Shown: positions 39,710-49,140, counted from the first letter of the stretch. The stretch is 64,000 bases of DNA from Bradyrhizobium sp. CCBAU 53421 (GCF_015291625.1 NZ_CP030047.1:1736001-1800000), one strand, 5' to 3'. The notes: a model not told the origin generated them from the sequence alone. Numbers and translations are program-made.

Positions 39710-40129
39710 TCAGCTGTTGCGCAGGCCGTCGGCGGCGCGCTTCCACTGCGAGACGTTGTCGGCGATCATCCGCGTCGACTTCATCGCCGCCTGGCTGAGC
39801 TGGGCATAGCCGGAGATCTCGCGCTGGACGCGCTGACCCTCGGCATGCAGCAGGTCGCGCAGGCTCTCGAGCTCGCCGATCAGCTTCTCGATCTCGGCGA
39901 GCGAGGTGCCGGCGACGCGCTGGATCAGCGAGTTGACGTTGCTGACGGTGGCGTCGGTGTTGGCGTCGGTCGGCGCGGTCTCCGGGCTCGCCACCGGCCG
40001 GCGCAGATAGGCGATGTCGTTGCGCACGAAGTCGCGGATGCCGGCTTCGACTTCCGAGACCGCAGCGAGGTTGGAATCGACCTCGGAAGTCGTTTCGGCG
40101 GCTTCCTCGGTACGGTTGGTGGCGTTCAT
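39710..40129 (-). CDS. hypothetical coiled-coil protein
   Basis: 139 residues from ATG 40129 (MNATNRTEE), which has GGGGAAAG 5 bases upstream; the frame is open to 40177. Acidic, helical, no membrane segment. The central part (SLAEIEKLIGELESLRDLLHAEGQR) has heptad spacing and could form a coiled coil. Ends KRAADGLRNS. I recognise no family. Confidence 0.75.
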   Translation of the reverse strand: MNATNRTEEAAETTSEVDSNLAAVSEVEAGIRDFVRNDIAYLRRPVASPETAPTDANTDATVSNVNSLIQRVAGTSLAEIEKLIGELESLRDLLHAEGQRVQREISGYAQLSQAAMKSTRMIADNVSQWKRAADGLRNS

Positions 40130-40283
40130 CGGCTTTCCCCTGGTTCGCAATAGCGAAGCGCGGCTTGTCCCCCGCACGACGAATTGATGAAGTTACGGAC
40201 CTATCAGTGCCGCCGAATTTGACCGCATCTGGGCCAAGTTGGGGCAATGCCTGATCATTAGCGCGACAGGGCTAACAGATCGT

Positions 40284-41240
40284 TCACCATGAGCGCTTGT
40301 AGCCGGCGCCGATGCTCTTGTTGATCGTGCCCTGGGCGGTCTCGCCGACCGAGCCCGAGACCGTGACGCCATCGAACAGCTTCTGCTCGGCGCCGACCCG
40401 GCGTAGCCATCGGTCGTCGGAGGTCGACAGCGTCTGTCCCGCGGTTATGCTGGTGCCGGTATCGGTGACGGACAGCCGTGCTGACTGATCGGTATCGTAG
40501 CTGCGCGACGGATGGCCGTCGACACCGGGCACCGGGACCACGCCCTGCTGGATCATGTTGTAGCCGCCCTGCAGGGTCAGCGAATACTGCTCCGACAGCG
40601 GCACCGATTTGCTTAAGGAGGTGCCGACCTTGCTCTGGTCGGCGCCGGGATCGACCCGCGCCTCGACCGAGGTCTTGTCCCAGATCGAGGCCACGCCGGG
40701 CGCGGACATCGAAGCCCAAGCCGAGCCGCCGGATTGCGGCAGGCTGCCGCCATTGGCGAGCCGCTCGGACAATTGCTCCGACGTCGTCATCGTGCCTTGC
40801 TTCGCGACCGTCATGTCGGCGCCGATGCGGGTGTCGAGGAACGGCGAGACCGACTGCTTGACCGACACCGCCGACGAGCCGTTGGCGTTGTTGTTGGTCG
40901 ACCAGGATGGATCGTTGCCGGCGATGCTGTGCTTGGCTGCGTTCTTGGGCGCCAGCGTGGGCAGGCTGGTGGAGTCGGTGTCGAGTTGGCTCCAGTCGAG
41001 CTTGCTCTGGTCGATGTCCTTCAGGATGTCGACGTCATTGGCGTCGGCCGCCGGTGCCGCATCGTCGGCCGCAGCCTCGGCGTCATTGGTGCGCTTTGAG
41101 GTGTCTTGCGCGGTGTCTTGCGCGGCGGGGGCGACCGGCCATGGTGAGGTCTGCGCAGTGGCCGAAAACCCTATCGCCACGCTGAAGCCGGCCGCCAGCA
41201 CCGGCAGCCTTGCCCAGCCAAATCGCAATGTGGAAGTCAT
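40284..41240 (-). CDS. putative outer-membrane/beta-rich secreted protein
   Basis: 318 residues. Signal peptide about 1-30 (VLAAGFSVAIGFSATAQ). A low-complexity Asp/Ala-rich linker (about 35-75, AADDAAPAADANDVD) leads to a C-terminal half of alternating polar and hydrophobic strands (YSLTLQGGYNMIQQGVV, VTVSGSVGETAQGTINKS). It ends in a terminal aromatic (GAGYKRSW), the signal recognised by the BAM complex. This suggests outer-membrane location, but the number of strands is not clear. Not an identified family. Confidence 0.65.
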   Translation of the reverse strand: MTSTLRFGWARLPVLAAGFSVAIGFSATAQTSPWPVAPAAQDTAQDTSKRTNDAEAAADDAAPAADANDVDILKDIDQSKLDWSQLDTDSTSLPTLAPKNAAKHSIAGNDPSWSTNNNANGSSAVSVKQSVSPFLDTRIGADMTVAKQGTMTTSEQLSERLANGGSLPQSGGSAWASMSAPGVASIWDKTSVEARVDPGADQSKVGTSLSKSVPLSEQYSLTLQGGYNMIQQGVVPVPGVDGHPSRSYDTDQSARLSVTDTGTSITAGQTLSTSDDRWLRRVGAEQKLFDGVTVSGSVGETAQGTINKSIGAGYKRSW

Positions 41241-41543
41241 TCCCAGCCCGCAAATTCCAGAGCCGCATTATGCGGTTTTCGTGGTGCGAAATTGTGGCAA
41301 CGCAGCGCCGCAGGCAAGTGAGAGCTGCGTGATCGCTCAAGTGATCTCGCCCAAGTGATCTCGCCCAAGTGATCGGCTAAGTGATCGTCATGTCCGGGAC
41401 AAGCGCGCGCGTACGCAAGGCCCCCCGCGCGGCCGGTTCGGGGCTGGTGAAACCGGCCGCGTCCCGCCCGGAGCACCGAACACGCGAAGACGCGCTTCGC
41501 GCTCGAGCCCGGACATGACGAAGGCGTGAAATCGTTGGAGCCG
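41241..41543. repeat. 14-bp tandem repeat and REP pair
   Basis: CAAGTGATCTCGCC is repeated twice in tandem (41338-41351, 41352-41365) with a third partial and a fourth degenerate copy to about 41385. REP arms follow: GTCATGTCCGGGACAAG (about 41387) and CGAGCCCGGACATGACGA (about 41504). No gene seen. Confidence 0.7.
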
Positions 41544-41978
41544 TCAGACCGCGATGCGCGGCAGATGAATCGGATAGCCGACGGTCTGCTCGACCAGGTC
41601 GAAGCTGTCGACCAGTACGCGGAAGCTCGTGAGCTTGCCGGCCTTGAACTGCGCGAAATGCGCGATCCGGAGTGAGATCGGCTTGTTGGAGTCCAGTGCC
41701 GTCAGCGAGTAGCGCAGCATCGAGGCCGCGGAATCCGTGCCCAGCATGATCGACTCCCGGTCGAAGCGGTGAACCCGCAGGTTCTCGCCGATCTGCCTGA
41801 TGACCTCGAGTACGGCGGCCTTGCCGCGGCGCGAGCCGAAGAAGGGAAACAGGTCGATCGGCCCGTAGATGGCCCACTCGACCTCGTCATCGAGCAGCTG
41901 CTCGATGTCTGCAAGCTGGCGTTCGTTGATCGCGCGATGCAATGCGCGCGAAAAACGCCAGAGGCTGTGCTCTGTCAT
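41544..41978 (-). CDS. NTF2-like (SnoaL-type) protein 1
   Basis: 144 residues from ATG 41978 (MTEHSLWRFSRALHRAI). Cone-shaped NTF2 fold inferred from the helix pair at the start, VEWAIYGPIDLFPFFGSRRG, KAAVLEVIRQIGENLRV, and the closing strand KLTSFRVLVDSFDLVEQTVG. SnoaL-like relatives are isomerases, hydratases or just ligand-binding. A paralogue lies at 42654-43097 with the same APIDILPHMGQHRGKAAL and IDTFDLVQQVL segments. Function unknown. Confidence 0.85.
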   Translation of the reverse strand: MTEHSLWRFSRALHRAINERQLADIEQLLDDEVEWAIYGPIDLFPFFGSRRGKAAVLEVIRQIGENLRVHRFDRESIMLGTDSAASMLRYSLTALDSNKPISLRIAHFAQFKAGKLTSFRVLVDSFDLVEQTVGYPIHLPRIAV

Positions 41979-42169
41979 TTTGGTCTCGTCCTGAAACTGG
42001 ATTGTCAAAGCAAACGAATGGCAGGCGGTCAGCGTCGACGCCCTGCCAGGTTGCTGCACGTCACTATCAGCGGCTCAAATAATGCGGAATAGCCAAAACG
42101 CAAATGACTTTTTTGCAATGCACAATTGCGCCGGTTCTGACCGGAATGTGACCGCCGCCGCTGGCGCAT

Positions 42170-42260
42170 CAGGCGGGCCAGTGAGGGGTGCACCGGCGGC
42201 AGGGTTCCCTCCCCCGCAAGGGGGAGGGAGCCTGACGAGCGCTGCTCACCTTACGTAACG
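42170..42260. repeat. single GC-rich repeat module
   Basis: Degenerate copy of the C/G module family: TTCCCTCCCCCGCAAGGGGG, AGGGAGCC, then GCTCACCTTACG. Unpaired here. It lies in a 220-base gap without a gene. Confidence 0.65.
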
Positions 42261-42281
42261 AGTGACGCTCGCTTTTGCTAT

Positions 42282-42542
42282 TCAGCGGTCGCGCTGCCGC
42301 ACCGGCTGCCGCTCGATCACGATCTCGGCGTCGCGGATCGCCACCACGGCGAACAGCAGTGCCCCGCCGACGCCGCCGATCGCGGCGCCGAGCGGCATGA
42401 AGGTGAAAAACACCAGCGTTCCGCTGTCGATCCCTGAGGTTCTGGCCAGCCCGATCCAGGTGAGCCCGGCTCCGATGCCGAGCGCGGCGCCGCCAAGGGC
42501 GCCCAGTGCCAAGCCAAGCACAGCGAGCAATGCGACTTTCAT
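42282..42542 (-). CDS. small glycine-rich membrane protein
   Basis: 86 residues with two membrane helices built on small residues (LLAVLGLALGALGGAALGIG; FFTFMPLGAAIGGVGGALLF) and a basic C-terminal tail (VIERQPVRQRDR). The G-x3-G spacing suggests helix packing into an oligomer. No known family or function. Confidence 0.7.
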   Translation of the reverse strand: MKVALLAVLGLALGALGGAALGIGAGLTWIGLARTSGIDSGTLVFFTFMPLGAAIGGVGGALLFAVVAIRDAEIVIERQPVRQRDR

Positions 42543-42653
42543 GGTGATTTCAGCCCCGACCGCAACAAGCCCAGTGATAGGTCAGCGCCGGGCCTTTCAG
42601 GTTCAACGCTGGCGTTGCGAATTTGCGAGGAGGCGACGCGCCGGCACGTGCTG

Positions 42654-43097
42654 CTAGTCTGCCTTCTGCCCGGTCAGCGCCGCGGCGATGTCACGCTCCA
42701 GCACCTGCTGGACGAGGTCGAATGTGTCGATGATCTCGCGGATCTCGGTGATCTTGCCGTCGCGCAGGGTGTAGAACACCGCGACGTCGAACTGCACCAC
42801 GCGTGCGTTGTTGCGCTTGCGGAAGAACACCCGCAGCTGGGCCGCGACCTTGTCGCCTTCGGCCACCACGGTCGGCGCCTCGTAGCGCATGTCGGAATAG
42901 CGCTCGTGGATCGTGGTCCACATCTGGCGCAGCGCGGCCTTGCCGCGGTGCTGGCCCATATGCGGGAGGATGTCGATCGGGGCGTTGGCGAGAAACGCGA
43001 CGTCGTCGCTGCAACGATCGAGCGCGCCCTCGATGCCGCCGGCATAGTAGACGTCGAGGAAGTTCAAGACGCGCTGCCGGTTCAAATCCTCGCCCAT
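42654..43097 (-). CDS. NTF2-like (SnoaL-type) protein 2
   Basis: 147 residues from ATG 43097 (MGEDLNRQRVLNFLDVYYAG); the open frame starts earlier without support. NTF2-fold features: DRCSDDVAFLANAPIDILPH, GKAALRQMWTTIHERYSD, and VFYTLRDGKITEIREIIDTF. Paralogous to the protein at 41544. Unlike it, this copy has an extended middle strand RVFFRKRNNARVVQFDVAV. Ligand or reaction unknown. Confidence 0.85.
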   Translation of the reverse strand: MGEDLNRQRVLNFLDVYYAGGIEGALDRCSDDVAFLANAPIDILPHMGQHRGKAALRQMWTTIHERYSDMRYEAPTVVAEGDKVAAQLRVFFRKRNNARVVQFDVAVFYTLRDGKITEIREIIDTFDLVQQVLERDIAAALTGQKAD

Positions 43098-43765
43098 GTT
43101 CGACCCCGCCGGTTCAGTCCGACGCGCCTCTGACTCGCGTTGGCTCCACATTGTGACCCGAAGCGTTGCGCGATCAAACACATGTTTTGACGCACGAGAC
43201 GCCATTAGGTTCGGCAACCGGAGCGTGCATCGCGGCACAAAATGGGCGCGGGTGCGCCGGGGCGCCATTCCGACATGGCGGGGAGCTGACCTGAAATTAA
43301 TGAAACCTCTCCGCGCGAGCCCGGTTGGTCCGGCATGGGCGACGCATCCGCGAGTTCCTCATGAGAAACACCATGCCGCTTGTTGTCGTCGCCCTGCAGT
43401 TTTCTCCAAATAGCCGATCAAGAGCGCGCGTCGCGCGACGGTGAGCCGGCGCTGGTGCCGGTCGATGCCTTGAGCTCCTCCGGGGCCGGCCGGCAACTTC
43501 ACGCCGGCTCGCTGTCGCGGCGCATGGTATCGACTCGATCGCGACGAAGTCAGATCGAATTGATCTTGCCGCGGATTACGTGCACCTCTCCCGTTTGCGG
43601 GGGAGACCGCATCGCATCGGAAGGCGATGTGGATGAGGGCTCAATGCGGCGGCATCTGGAGCATGCTCGCGACCGGCGCGCAGCGAATCTTTTCCGCGGC
43701 GAGGCGGCGGGAACCGGCAGGGCCGCTTCGCCGTTGATGCAGCAACATTGCATTGGAGCCGCATC
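43098..43765. other. gene-poor stretch
   Basis: About 670 bases. ORFs in several frames have no domain. There is a fragment of a GC repeat at about 43580-43610 (CCTCTCCCGTTTGCGGGGG). No promoter or RNA was recognised. Confidence 0.4.
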
Positions 43766-44017
43766 ATGAAATCGATTCTTCTCGCGTCCGTCATTGCCAT
43801 CAGTGCGATTGCCGCCACCTCGCCCGCCGACGCCAAGGGCTGCATCAAGGGTGCGGTCGTCGGCGGTGTCGCCGGTCATTATGCCGGCCATCACGGCATG
43901 CTCGGCGCGGCCGCCGGCTGCCTCTATGGCCGCCATCATGCCAAGGAGCAGACAAAGGACCAGGACCGCCAGCGCCAGCAGCACCAGGCGCAGCCTTCGC
44001 AGCAGGAGAAGTTGTAA
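43766..44017 (+). CDS. small secreted glycine-zipper protein
   Basis: 83 residues from ATG 43766. Signal peptide about 1-23 (ILLASVIAISAIAATSPADA). The mature part has GAVVGGVAGHYAGHHGMLGA, a glycine-zipper with His residues, flanked by two cysteines (KGCIKG, AGCLYG), then a very polar Gln-rich tail. Similar short periplasmic proteins exist in Rhizobiales. Function unknown. Confidence 0.75.
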   Translation: MKSILLASVIAISAIAATSPADAKGCIKGAVVGGVAGHYAGHHGMLGAAAGCLYGRHHAKEQTKDQDRQRQQHQAQPSQQEKL

Positions 44018-44043
44018 GGCTAGATCGGTTGTGAAGTCTCATC

Positions 44044-44092
44044 TCCGGGAACGTGAGTCACGTTCCGGGAACGAAGTCTCGTTCCGGGAACG
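44044..44092. promoter_or_regulatory. three spaced palindromic repeats
   Basis: CGTTCCGGGAACG occurs complete at 44061-44073 and 44080-44092, and as the half TCCGGGAACG at 44044-44053; spacing is 19-20 bases. It is followed by a hairpin AACGCCGCC-CGCCG-GGGCGGCGTT (about 44089-44112) directly before the next small gene. Either an operator array or a structured leader. Confidence 0.45.
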
Positions 44093-44134
44093 CCGCCCGC
44101 CGGGGCGGCGTTGTCTCCTTGCGTAACGGAGACG

Positions 44135-44329
44135 ATGATGACGAAACCACTGAACAAGAACATCCAGCCCGTTCCCGACGATAATCAAAGCCACAAGGGC
44201 CCCGGCAGTGCCCCTGGCGTTCCCCTCGACACCACCAAGGGCCACCGCGATGACGAAAAGCACAACATCCGCGAACAGGCCGCGCACGGCAATCTGATCC
44301 AGAACACCAGCAACAAGCGGTCGGGGTAG
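44135..44329 (+). CDS. small hydrophilic protein
   Basis: 64 residues (ATG 44135; the adjacent ATG 44138 gives 63). A CGGAGAC site is 3-5 bases upstream. Polar throughout, Asn/Gln/Lys-rich (MTKPLNKNIQPVPDDNQSHK; EKHNIREQAAHGNLIQN), probably disordered. No membrane helix or signal. The composition recalls small stress-linked proteins of rhizobia, but I know of no function. Confidence 0.6.
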   Translation: MMTKPLNKNIQPVPDDNQSHKGPGSAPGVPLDTTKGHRDDEKHNIREQAAHGNLIQNTSNKRSG

Positions 44330-44661
44330 GGCGCCCACAACTGCCAGTTCCGTCACCCCCGCGCAAAGGCTTCGCCTTTGTCGCTGGAGGTGCGAGCTCT
44401 CGCGAGCCTCGAAGGGTGCGCCGCCCCGGTCGGGCCGTTCGCCCTTCGAGACGGCCGCTGCGCGGCCTCCTCTGGGTGACGGGGCAGGAGTTGCGTTTGC
44501 GGCTCTCTCCACGTCATCGAGAGCGAAGCAATCAATTGATCGGCTACGCGGATGCCTCCATCGCGCGATCCCGTTTCCCACGTGACCTGCGTCACGCCGC
44601 AAGCGACGGTGCCCGGCTAGCGTCGCGGCATCGGATCACCCGATGAGAAGGGATCGCCGCC
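44330..44661. repeat. REP-like region, no gene
   Basis: Holds short inverted repeats such as GCAAAGGCTTCGCCTTTG and two opposed copies of CGAAGGG...GCGCC and CGCCCTTCGAG. Typical intergenic repeat of this genome type. No coding frame supported. Confidence 0.5.
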
Positions 44662-45048
44662 GTGAACGCCATCGCTGCCCCGAAATCGCCCGCGCAGAAC
44701 CGGCTCGAAGGCTTTGCGCTCACCGCCGTCCTGCAGGGCCTGCCGACCTTCGCCGCCGCCGTGCTGCTGCTGAAGATGGTCGGCGCTCCGGAAATCGTCG
44801 GCGAACGCTACGGCGCCGCGATCTACGTCGTGCTCGCCTCGCTGGTCTACGCCGCGATCGCGCCGTGGCTCGCCGCCAAATTCCCGCAACGCTTCGTGCA
44901 CATCCACGCGCCGATGTTCTTCGACGCGAGTCTGTCGTTCTCCGAGAAGATCGCGCAATGGCGGAGCCAGCCCGGCGTCTCGCTGCAGCTCATGACCACG
45001 ATGATCATGATGTCGCTGCTGGCGGTCGCGGTGGTCAGCGCGGGGTGA
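44662..45048 (+). CDS. membrane protein of unknown function
   Basis: 128 residues, GTG start after GAAGGGAT. Three hydrophobic segments: ALTAVLQGLPTFAAAVLLLK, GAAIYVVLASLVYAAIAPWL and MIMMSLLAVAVVSAG at the end. A polar loop with FPQRFVHIHAPMFFDAS lies between. No known family. Confidence 0.65.
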   Translation: MNAIAAPKSPAQNRLEGFALTAVLQGLPTFAAAVLLLKMVGAPEIVGERYGAAIYVVLASLVYAAIAPWLAAKFPQRFVHIHAPMFFDASLSFSEKIAQWRSQPGVSLQLMTTMIMMSLLAVAVVSAG

Positions 45049-45094
45049 GGCAGCGCCACTTGCGCGCCTAAGCCGATCGGCCTTATCTGCGGGT

Positions 45095-45595
45095 ATGCAG
45101 ATCAGGGACGAACACCCCGAGGACGCCGCCGCGATCAGCGAGATCACAGCAGCCGCATTCGCCAACGCGCCGTACAGCAGCGGTACCGAAGCCCGTATCG
45201 TGGAAGCGCTGCGCCAGGCCGGCGCGCTGACGCTCTCGCTGGTGGCGACGTCCGACGACGGAGAGATCTTTGGCCACGTCGCCTTCTCGCCGGTGCAAAT
45301 CAATCATAGCAAGGGGCGCTGGTACGGTCTCGGCCCGGTCTCGGTCGCACCCGACAGGCAGCGTCAGCGCATCGGCGGTGCGCTGATTGGCGAGGGACTG
45401 ATCCGGCTTGCGGCACTCGGGGCCCATGGCTGTGTCGTGCTCGGTGATCCCGCCTACTACCGTCGCTTCTGCTTCCTCGACGATCGCACGCTGACCTATG
45501 GTGGCAAGCCGAGCCCGTATTTTCAGCGGCTCGTGCTGAAGGGTGAGCCGCCGAAGGGGGATGTGAGCTTCCACCCGGCGTTTGACGTCGCGTAA
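45095..45595 (+). CDS. GNAT N-acetyltransferase, YhbS-like
   Basis: 166 residues. GNAT motif A is WYGLGPVSVAPDRQRQRIGG followed by ALIGEGLIRLAALG, with the acetyl-CoA loop RQRQRIGG. The closing GCVVLGDPAYYRRFCF is the YhbS-type strand. Starts MQIRDEHPEDAAAISEI as in the family. Substrate unknown. Single gene, convergent with uvrB. Confidence 0.88.
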   Translation: MQIRDEHPEDAAAISEITAAAFANAPYSSGTEARIVEALRQAGALTLSLVATSDDGEIFGHVAFSPVQINHSKGRWYGLGPVSVAPDRQRQRIGGALIGEGLIRLAALGAHGCVVLGDPAYYRRFCFLDDRTLTYGGKPSPYFQRLVLKGEPPKGDVSFHPAFDVA

Positions 45596-45675
45596 TGTGT
45601 GCCGGCGAGGCCATAAGGCAGATCAACCGAGCTGCTCCGCTCGATCCGCGCCGGTACCGCGGCAAGCGTCGTGGC

Positions 45676-48588
45676 CTACCTTTTCTTCCACCCACCGCGC
45701 TTGCCCGGCGCACCGCCGCTCGACCGCGGCGACGGCCCGAACTCCGGCCCTGATTGCCGCGAGTCGGTCGGCTGGATGATGCGGCTCGTGGTGCCGAACG
45801 GCTTTGCCGGCAGCGCGCCGCCGGGGCGGAAGGGCAGCGATTCCGGGCCGTGCATCTCGTCGAGGTCGGGCTTGTGCACCCGTGAGCCGGACTTGCCGCC
45901 GCGGCTGGCCTTCAGCGAGGTCTGAGCCGACTTGTTCTTGAGCGCGCTGACCGGAAGGTTGGCGGCGTCGCCGTACTTTCTCGTGCCGGCATAGGCGCCG
46001 GCCTGCTTCTGCACGTTGCGCTGCTTGGCGGTGGGATCGTCGACCACGGCCATCTCGGTGGCGCGCAGCCGCTTGACCTCGTCGCGCAGGCGGGCGGCTT
46101 CCTCGAAGTTCAGGTCGGCCGCAGCTTCGCGCATCCGCGTTTCGAGGTCGCTCAGCACGGCCTCGAAATTATGCCCGATCGAGATCACGTCGTCGGCCAT
46201 GCCGCCGTCGCCGATCTCGACCAGGACGTGGTCGCGCTCGTAGACCGAGTTGAGGATGTCGCCGATCGACTTCTTGACGCTCTCCGGCGTGATGCCGTTG
46301 GCCTCGTTGTATTCGACCTGCTTCTCGCGGCGCCGCGTAGTCTCGGCCATCGCGCGCTCCATCGAGCCCGTCATGCTGTCGGCGTAGAGAATGACCTTGC
46401 CGTCGACATTGCGCGCGGCGCGGCCGATGGTCTGGATCAACGAGGTCTCGCTGCGCAAAAAGCCTTCCTTGTCGGCATCGAGGATCGCGACCAGCGCGCA
46501 TTCGGGAATGTCGAGGCCCTCGCGCAGCAGGTTGATGCCGACCAGGGCGTCGAACGCGCCGAGGCGCAGATCGCGGATAATCTCGATACGCTCGATGGTG
46601 TCGATATCGCTGTGCATGTAGCGGACGCGGATGCCCTGCTCATGCAGATATTCGGTGAGGTCCTCCGCCATGCGCTTGGTGAGCACGGTGATCAGCGAGC
46701 GATAGCCGGCGGCCGCGGTGGCGCGGACCTCGCCGACGAGATCGTCGACCTGGGTGCGGGCAGGGCGAATGTCCACGGGAGGATCAATAAGGCCGGTCGG
46801 GCGGATCACCTGCTCGACGAACACGCCGCCGCTTTCGTTGAGCTCCCAGCCGCTCGGCGTCGCCGACACCGCGACCGTCTGCGGCCGCATCATGTCCCAT
46901 TCCTCGAAGCGAAGCGGGCGGTTGTCCATGCAGGAGGGCAGGCGGAAGCCGTATTCGGCCAGGGTCGCCTTGCGGCGGAAGTCGCCGCGGAACATGGCGC
47001 CGATCTGCGGCACGGTGACGTGGCTCTCGTCGGCAAAGATCAACGCGTTGTCGGGCACGTATTCGAACAGCGTCGGCGGCGGCTCGCCGGGGCGGCGGCC
47101 GGTGAGGTAGCGCGAATAGTTCTCGATGCCGGCGCAGCTTCCGGTCGCTTCCATCATCTCGAGATCGAAGGTGGTGCGCTGCTCGAGCCGCTGCGCTTCC
47201 AGCAGCCGGCCTTGGTCGTTAAGCTGGTCGAGACGCTGCTTCAGCTCCGACTTGATCGACTTGATCGCCTGCACCAGCGTCGGGCGCGGCGTCACATAGT
47301 GCGAATTGGCGTACATCTTGATGAATTCGAGCTCGTCCTGCTTGTGGCCGGTGAGCGGATCGAACTCCTCGATGGTCTCGATGGTGTCGCCGAACAGGTT
47401 CACGCGCCAGGCGCGGTCCTCATAGTGCGCCGGGAAGATGTCAATGACGTCGCCGCGGACCCGGAAGGTGCCGCGGGTGAACTCGGCCTGGGTGCGCTTG
47501 TACTGCAGCGCGACCAGGTCGGCGATCAATTGCCGCTGGTCGATGCGCTCGCCCTTCTTCAGCGCGAAGGTCATCGCGGTGTAGGTCTCGACCGAGCCGA
47601 TACCGTAGATGCAGGACACTGACGCGACGATGATGACGTCGTCGCGCTCGAGCAGCGCACGCGTCGCCGAGTGGCGCATGCGGTCGATCTGCTCGTTGAT
47701 CGAGGAATCCTTCTCGATATAGGTGTCGGTGCGCGGGACGTAGGCTTCCGGCTGGTAGTAGTCGTAGTACGAGACGAAATACTCGACCGCGTTGTCGGGG
47801 AAGAAGCTCTTGAACTCGCCATAGAGCTGGGCGGCCAGCGTCTTGTTCGGCGCCAGGATCAAGGCCGGGCGCTGGGTCGCCTCGATCACCTTGGCCATGG
47901 TGTAGGTCTTGCCCGAGCCGGTGACGCCGAGCAGCACCTGGGTGCGGTCGCTGCGCCCGATGCCCTCGACCAGCTCCGCGATCGCGGTCGGCTGGTCGCC
48001 CTTCGGCTCGTAGGACGACTTGATTTCGAACCGCACGCCGCCTTCGGATTTCTCCGGGCGCGGCGGCCGGTGCGGGGTCCAGACCCGCATCGAACCGTCG
48101 TCTTTGCGGAACTCGGGGCGGCCGTCGCGGATCAGGTTCTCCAGCGCGTCGGCGGTCGCCTTGACGCCGAGCGCCTCCATCTTGCTGCGCGGCGGACGGG
48201 CCAGCGCCTCGTCATCGTCCTCGGCGGTCGGCAGGCCGAGCTGCCGCGCCAGTTCCGGATCGAGCGTCGGGATGGTGGCCGAGGTTCCGTAATTGGCCTG
48301 CGGGGCTTCCTCGAGGCCGGCAGCGTCGCGCCGGGCGACACCCTCGCTGGTCTCGCGCGTCGAGGCCCGCGCACGATGCGCGGCGGCCTCGCCGCCGGCG
48401 CGGCGATCCCACGAATTGTCCGGCGGCGGCTGCAGGCCGGTGCCCGAACCCATGCCGGCGTCTCCGCGATTGATCGCGGGATTGAGCAGCTCGGCAAGCG
48501 CCGGTCCGATCGGTTGGACCTCGGGCCGGTGTGCTTTGGATTTGGGGGTTTTGCCGGGCTTTTTCGGAGTGTTCGGTGCTTTCGCCAT
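45676..48588 (-). CDS. uvrB: Excinuclease ABC subunit B
   Basis: Damage-verifying helicase-like subunit of nucleotide excision repair. Core starts about residue 185 ([17 protein letters not shown]). Motifs: Walker A GVTGSGKT, beta-hairpin [20 protein letters not shown], Walker B DESH, SATP, and helicase motif [11 protein letters not shown]. The UVR domain ([20 protein letters not shown]) that contacts UvrC ends near 850. At 970 residues it is about 300 longer than the usual protein: an N-terminal tail of about 180 low-complexity residues and a basic C-terminal tail of about 115 ([14 protein letters not shown]). Long UvrB forms are typical of Rhizobiales. Confidence 0.96.
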   Translation of the reverse strand: MAKAPNTPKKPGKTPKSKAHRPEVQPIGPALAELLNPAINRGDAGMGSGTGLQPPPDNSWDRRAGGEAAAHRARASTRETSEGVARRDAAGLEEAPQANYGTSATIPTLDPELARQLGLPTAEDDDEALARPPRSKMEALGVKATADALENLIRDGRPEFRKDDGSMRVWTPHRPPRPEKSEGGVRFEIKSSYEPKGDQPTAIAELVEGIGRSDRTQVLLGVTGSGKTYTMAKVIEATQRPALILAPNKTLAAQLYGEFKSFFPDNAVEYFVSYYDYYQPEAYVPRTDTYIEKDSSINEQIDRMRHSATRALLERDDVIIVASVSCIYGIGSVETYTAMTFALKKGERIDQRQLIADLVALQYKRTQAEFTRGTFRVRGDVIDIFPAHYEDRAWRVNLFGDTIETIEEFDPLTGHKQDELEFIKMYANSHYVTPRPTLVQAIKSIKSELKQRLDQLNDQGRLLEAQRLEQRTTFDLEMMEATGSCAGIENYSRYLTGRRPGEPPPTLFEYVPDNALIFADESHVTVPQIGAMFRGDFRRKATLAEYGFRLPSCMDNRPLRFEEWDMMRPQTVAVSATPSGWELNESGGVFVEQVIRPTGLIDPPVDIRPARTQVDDLVGEVRATAAAGYRSLITVLTKRMAEDLTEYLHEQGIRVRYMHSDIDTIERIEIIRDLRLGAFDALVGINLLREGLDIPECALVAILDADKEGFLRSETSLIQTIGRAARNVDGKVILYADSMTGSMERAMAETTRRREKQVEYNEANGITPESVKKSIGDILNSVYERDHVLVEIGDGGMADDVISIGHNFEAVLSDLETRMREAAADLNFEEAARLRDEVKRLRATEMAVVDDPTAKQRNVQKQAGAYAGTRKYGDAANLPVSALKNKSAQTSLKASRGGKSGSRVHKPDLDEMHGPESLPFRPGGALPAKPFGTTSRIIQPTDSRQSGPEFGPSPRSSGGAPGKRGGWKKR

Positions 48589-48700
48589 GGCCGGAATATG
48601 GGACGAGTCCGGCAGCGAGAAAAGGGTAATCGACGGTGGGATTTGCCCGCACGCGAGGCTGCTGACAGCAGGGTGTCAGCAGGCGGCGCGTTCCGGCGCG

Positions 48701-48907
48701 TCAGGCGCGCGGCAGGTCGACGATATCGAGATGGATCCCGCCGCAGCCGTCGCAGCGCATGGTCCAGTATTCGGCGGCGCGGCCAGGAATCACGCGCAAC
48801 AGCGAGAGCCGGGCGGCGCATTCCGGGCAGCTGGTGCGGACCTGTGCCGGCCAGACCGGATCCGGCCCGCATTGCGGGACGAGCGCGACCACGACGTTAC
48901 CGGTCAC
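48701..48907 (-). CDS. small zinc-ribbon protein
   Basis: 68 residues. The GTG start at 48907 overlaps the stop of the upstream gene by GTGA, which supports coupling. Two CxxC pairs 29 residues apart (TSCPECAAR; MRCDGCGGIH) form a likely zinc ribbon. No other domain. Role unknown; possibly nucleic-acid or protein binding. Confidence 0.65.
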   Translation of the reverse strand: MTGNVVVALVPQCGPDPVWPAQVRTSCPECAARLSLLRVIPGRAAEYWTMRCDGCGGIHLDIVDLPRA

Positions 48908-49140
48908 GCCGATGTTTTGGCTACCGGCATTGTCATGCCATAGCGCTGTGGGAACCGGTCGATAGTCCGCTTCGCGTCGTCGATCGCCGCATCCGGATCG
49001 GACCACGCAAAGCCGATGTCGAGCATCGGAAACGGCATGCCATCGATGACGACCGGCCTTTGATCGACCCGTTGAATCCTGGCGTGCCATTGCCCCTTCC
49101 CCACCTCAAACGACTTGATCTCAAAACCGCTGTAAATCAT
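48904..49140 (-). CDS. small protein of unknown function
   Basis: 78 residues from ATG 49140 (MIYSGFEIKSFEVGKGQWHA), which has GAGG at 8-5 bases upstream; an ATG at 49176 is possible. Mixed alpha/beta composition with strand-like start, PVVIDGMPFPMLDIGFAW, and a helix DAAIDDAKRTIDRFPQRYG. Translationally coupled to the zinc-ribbon gene. No recognised family. Confidence 0.7.
   Translation of the reverse strand: MIYSGFEIKSFEVGKGQWHARIQRVDQRPVVIDGMPFPMLDIGFAWSDPDAAIDDAKRTIDRFPQRYGMTMPVAKTSA

Noticed and set aside
44044..44092. EcfG-type (GGAAC-N16/17-CGTT) promoter
   Set aside because: The GGAAC and CGTT words are present but separated by 7-8 or 27 bases, not 16-17.
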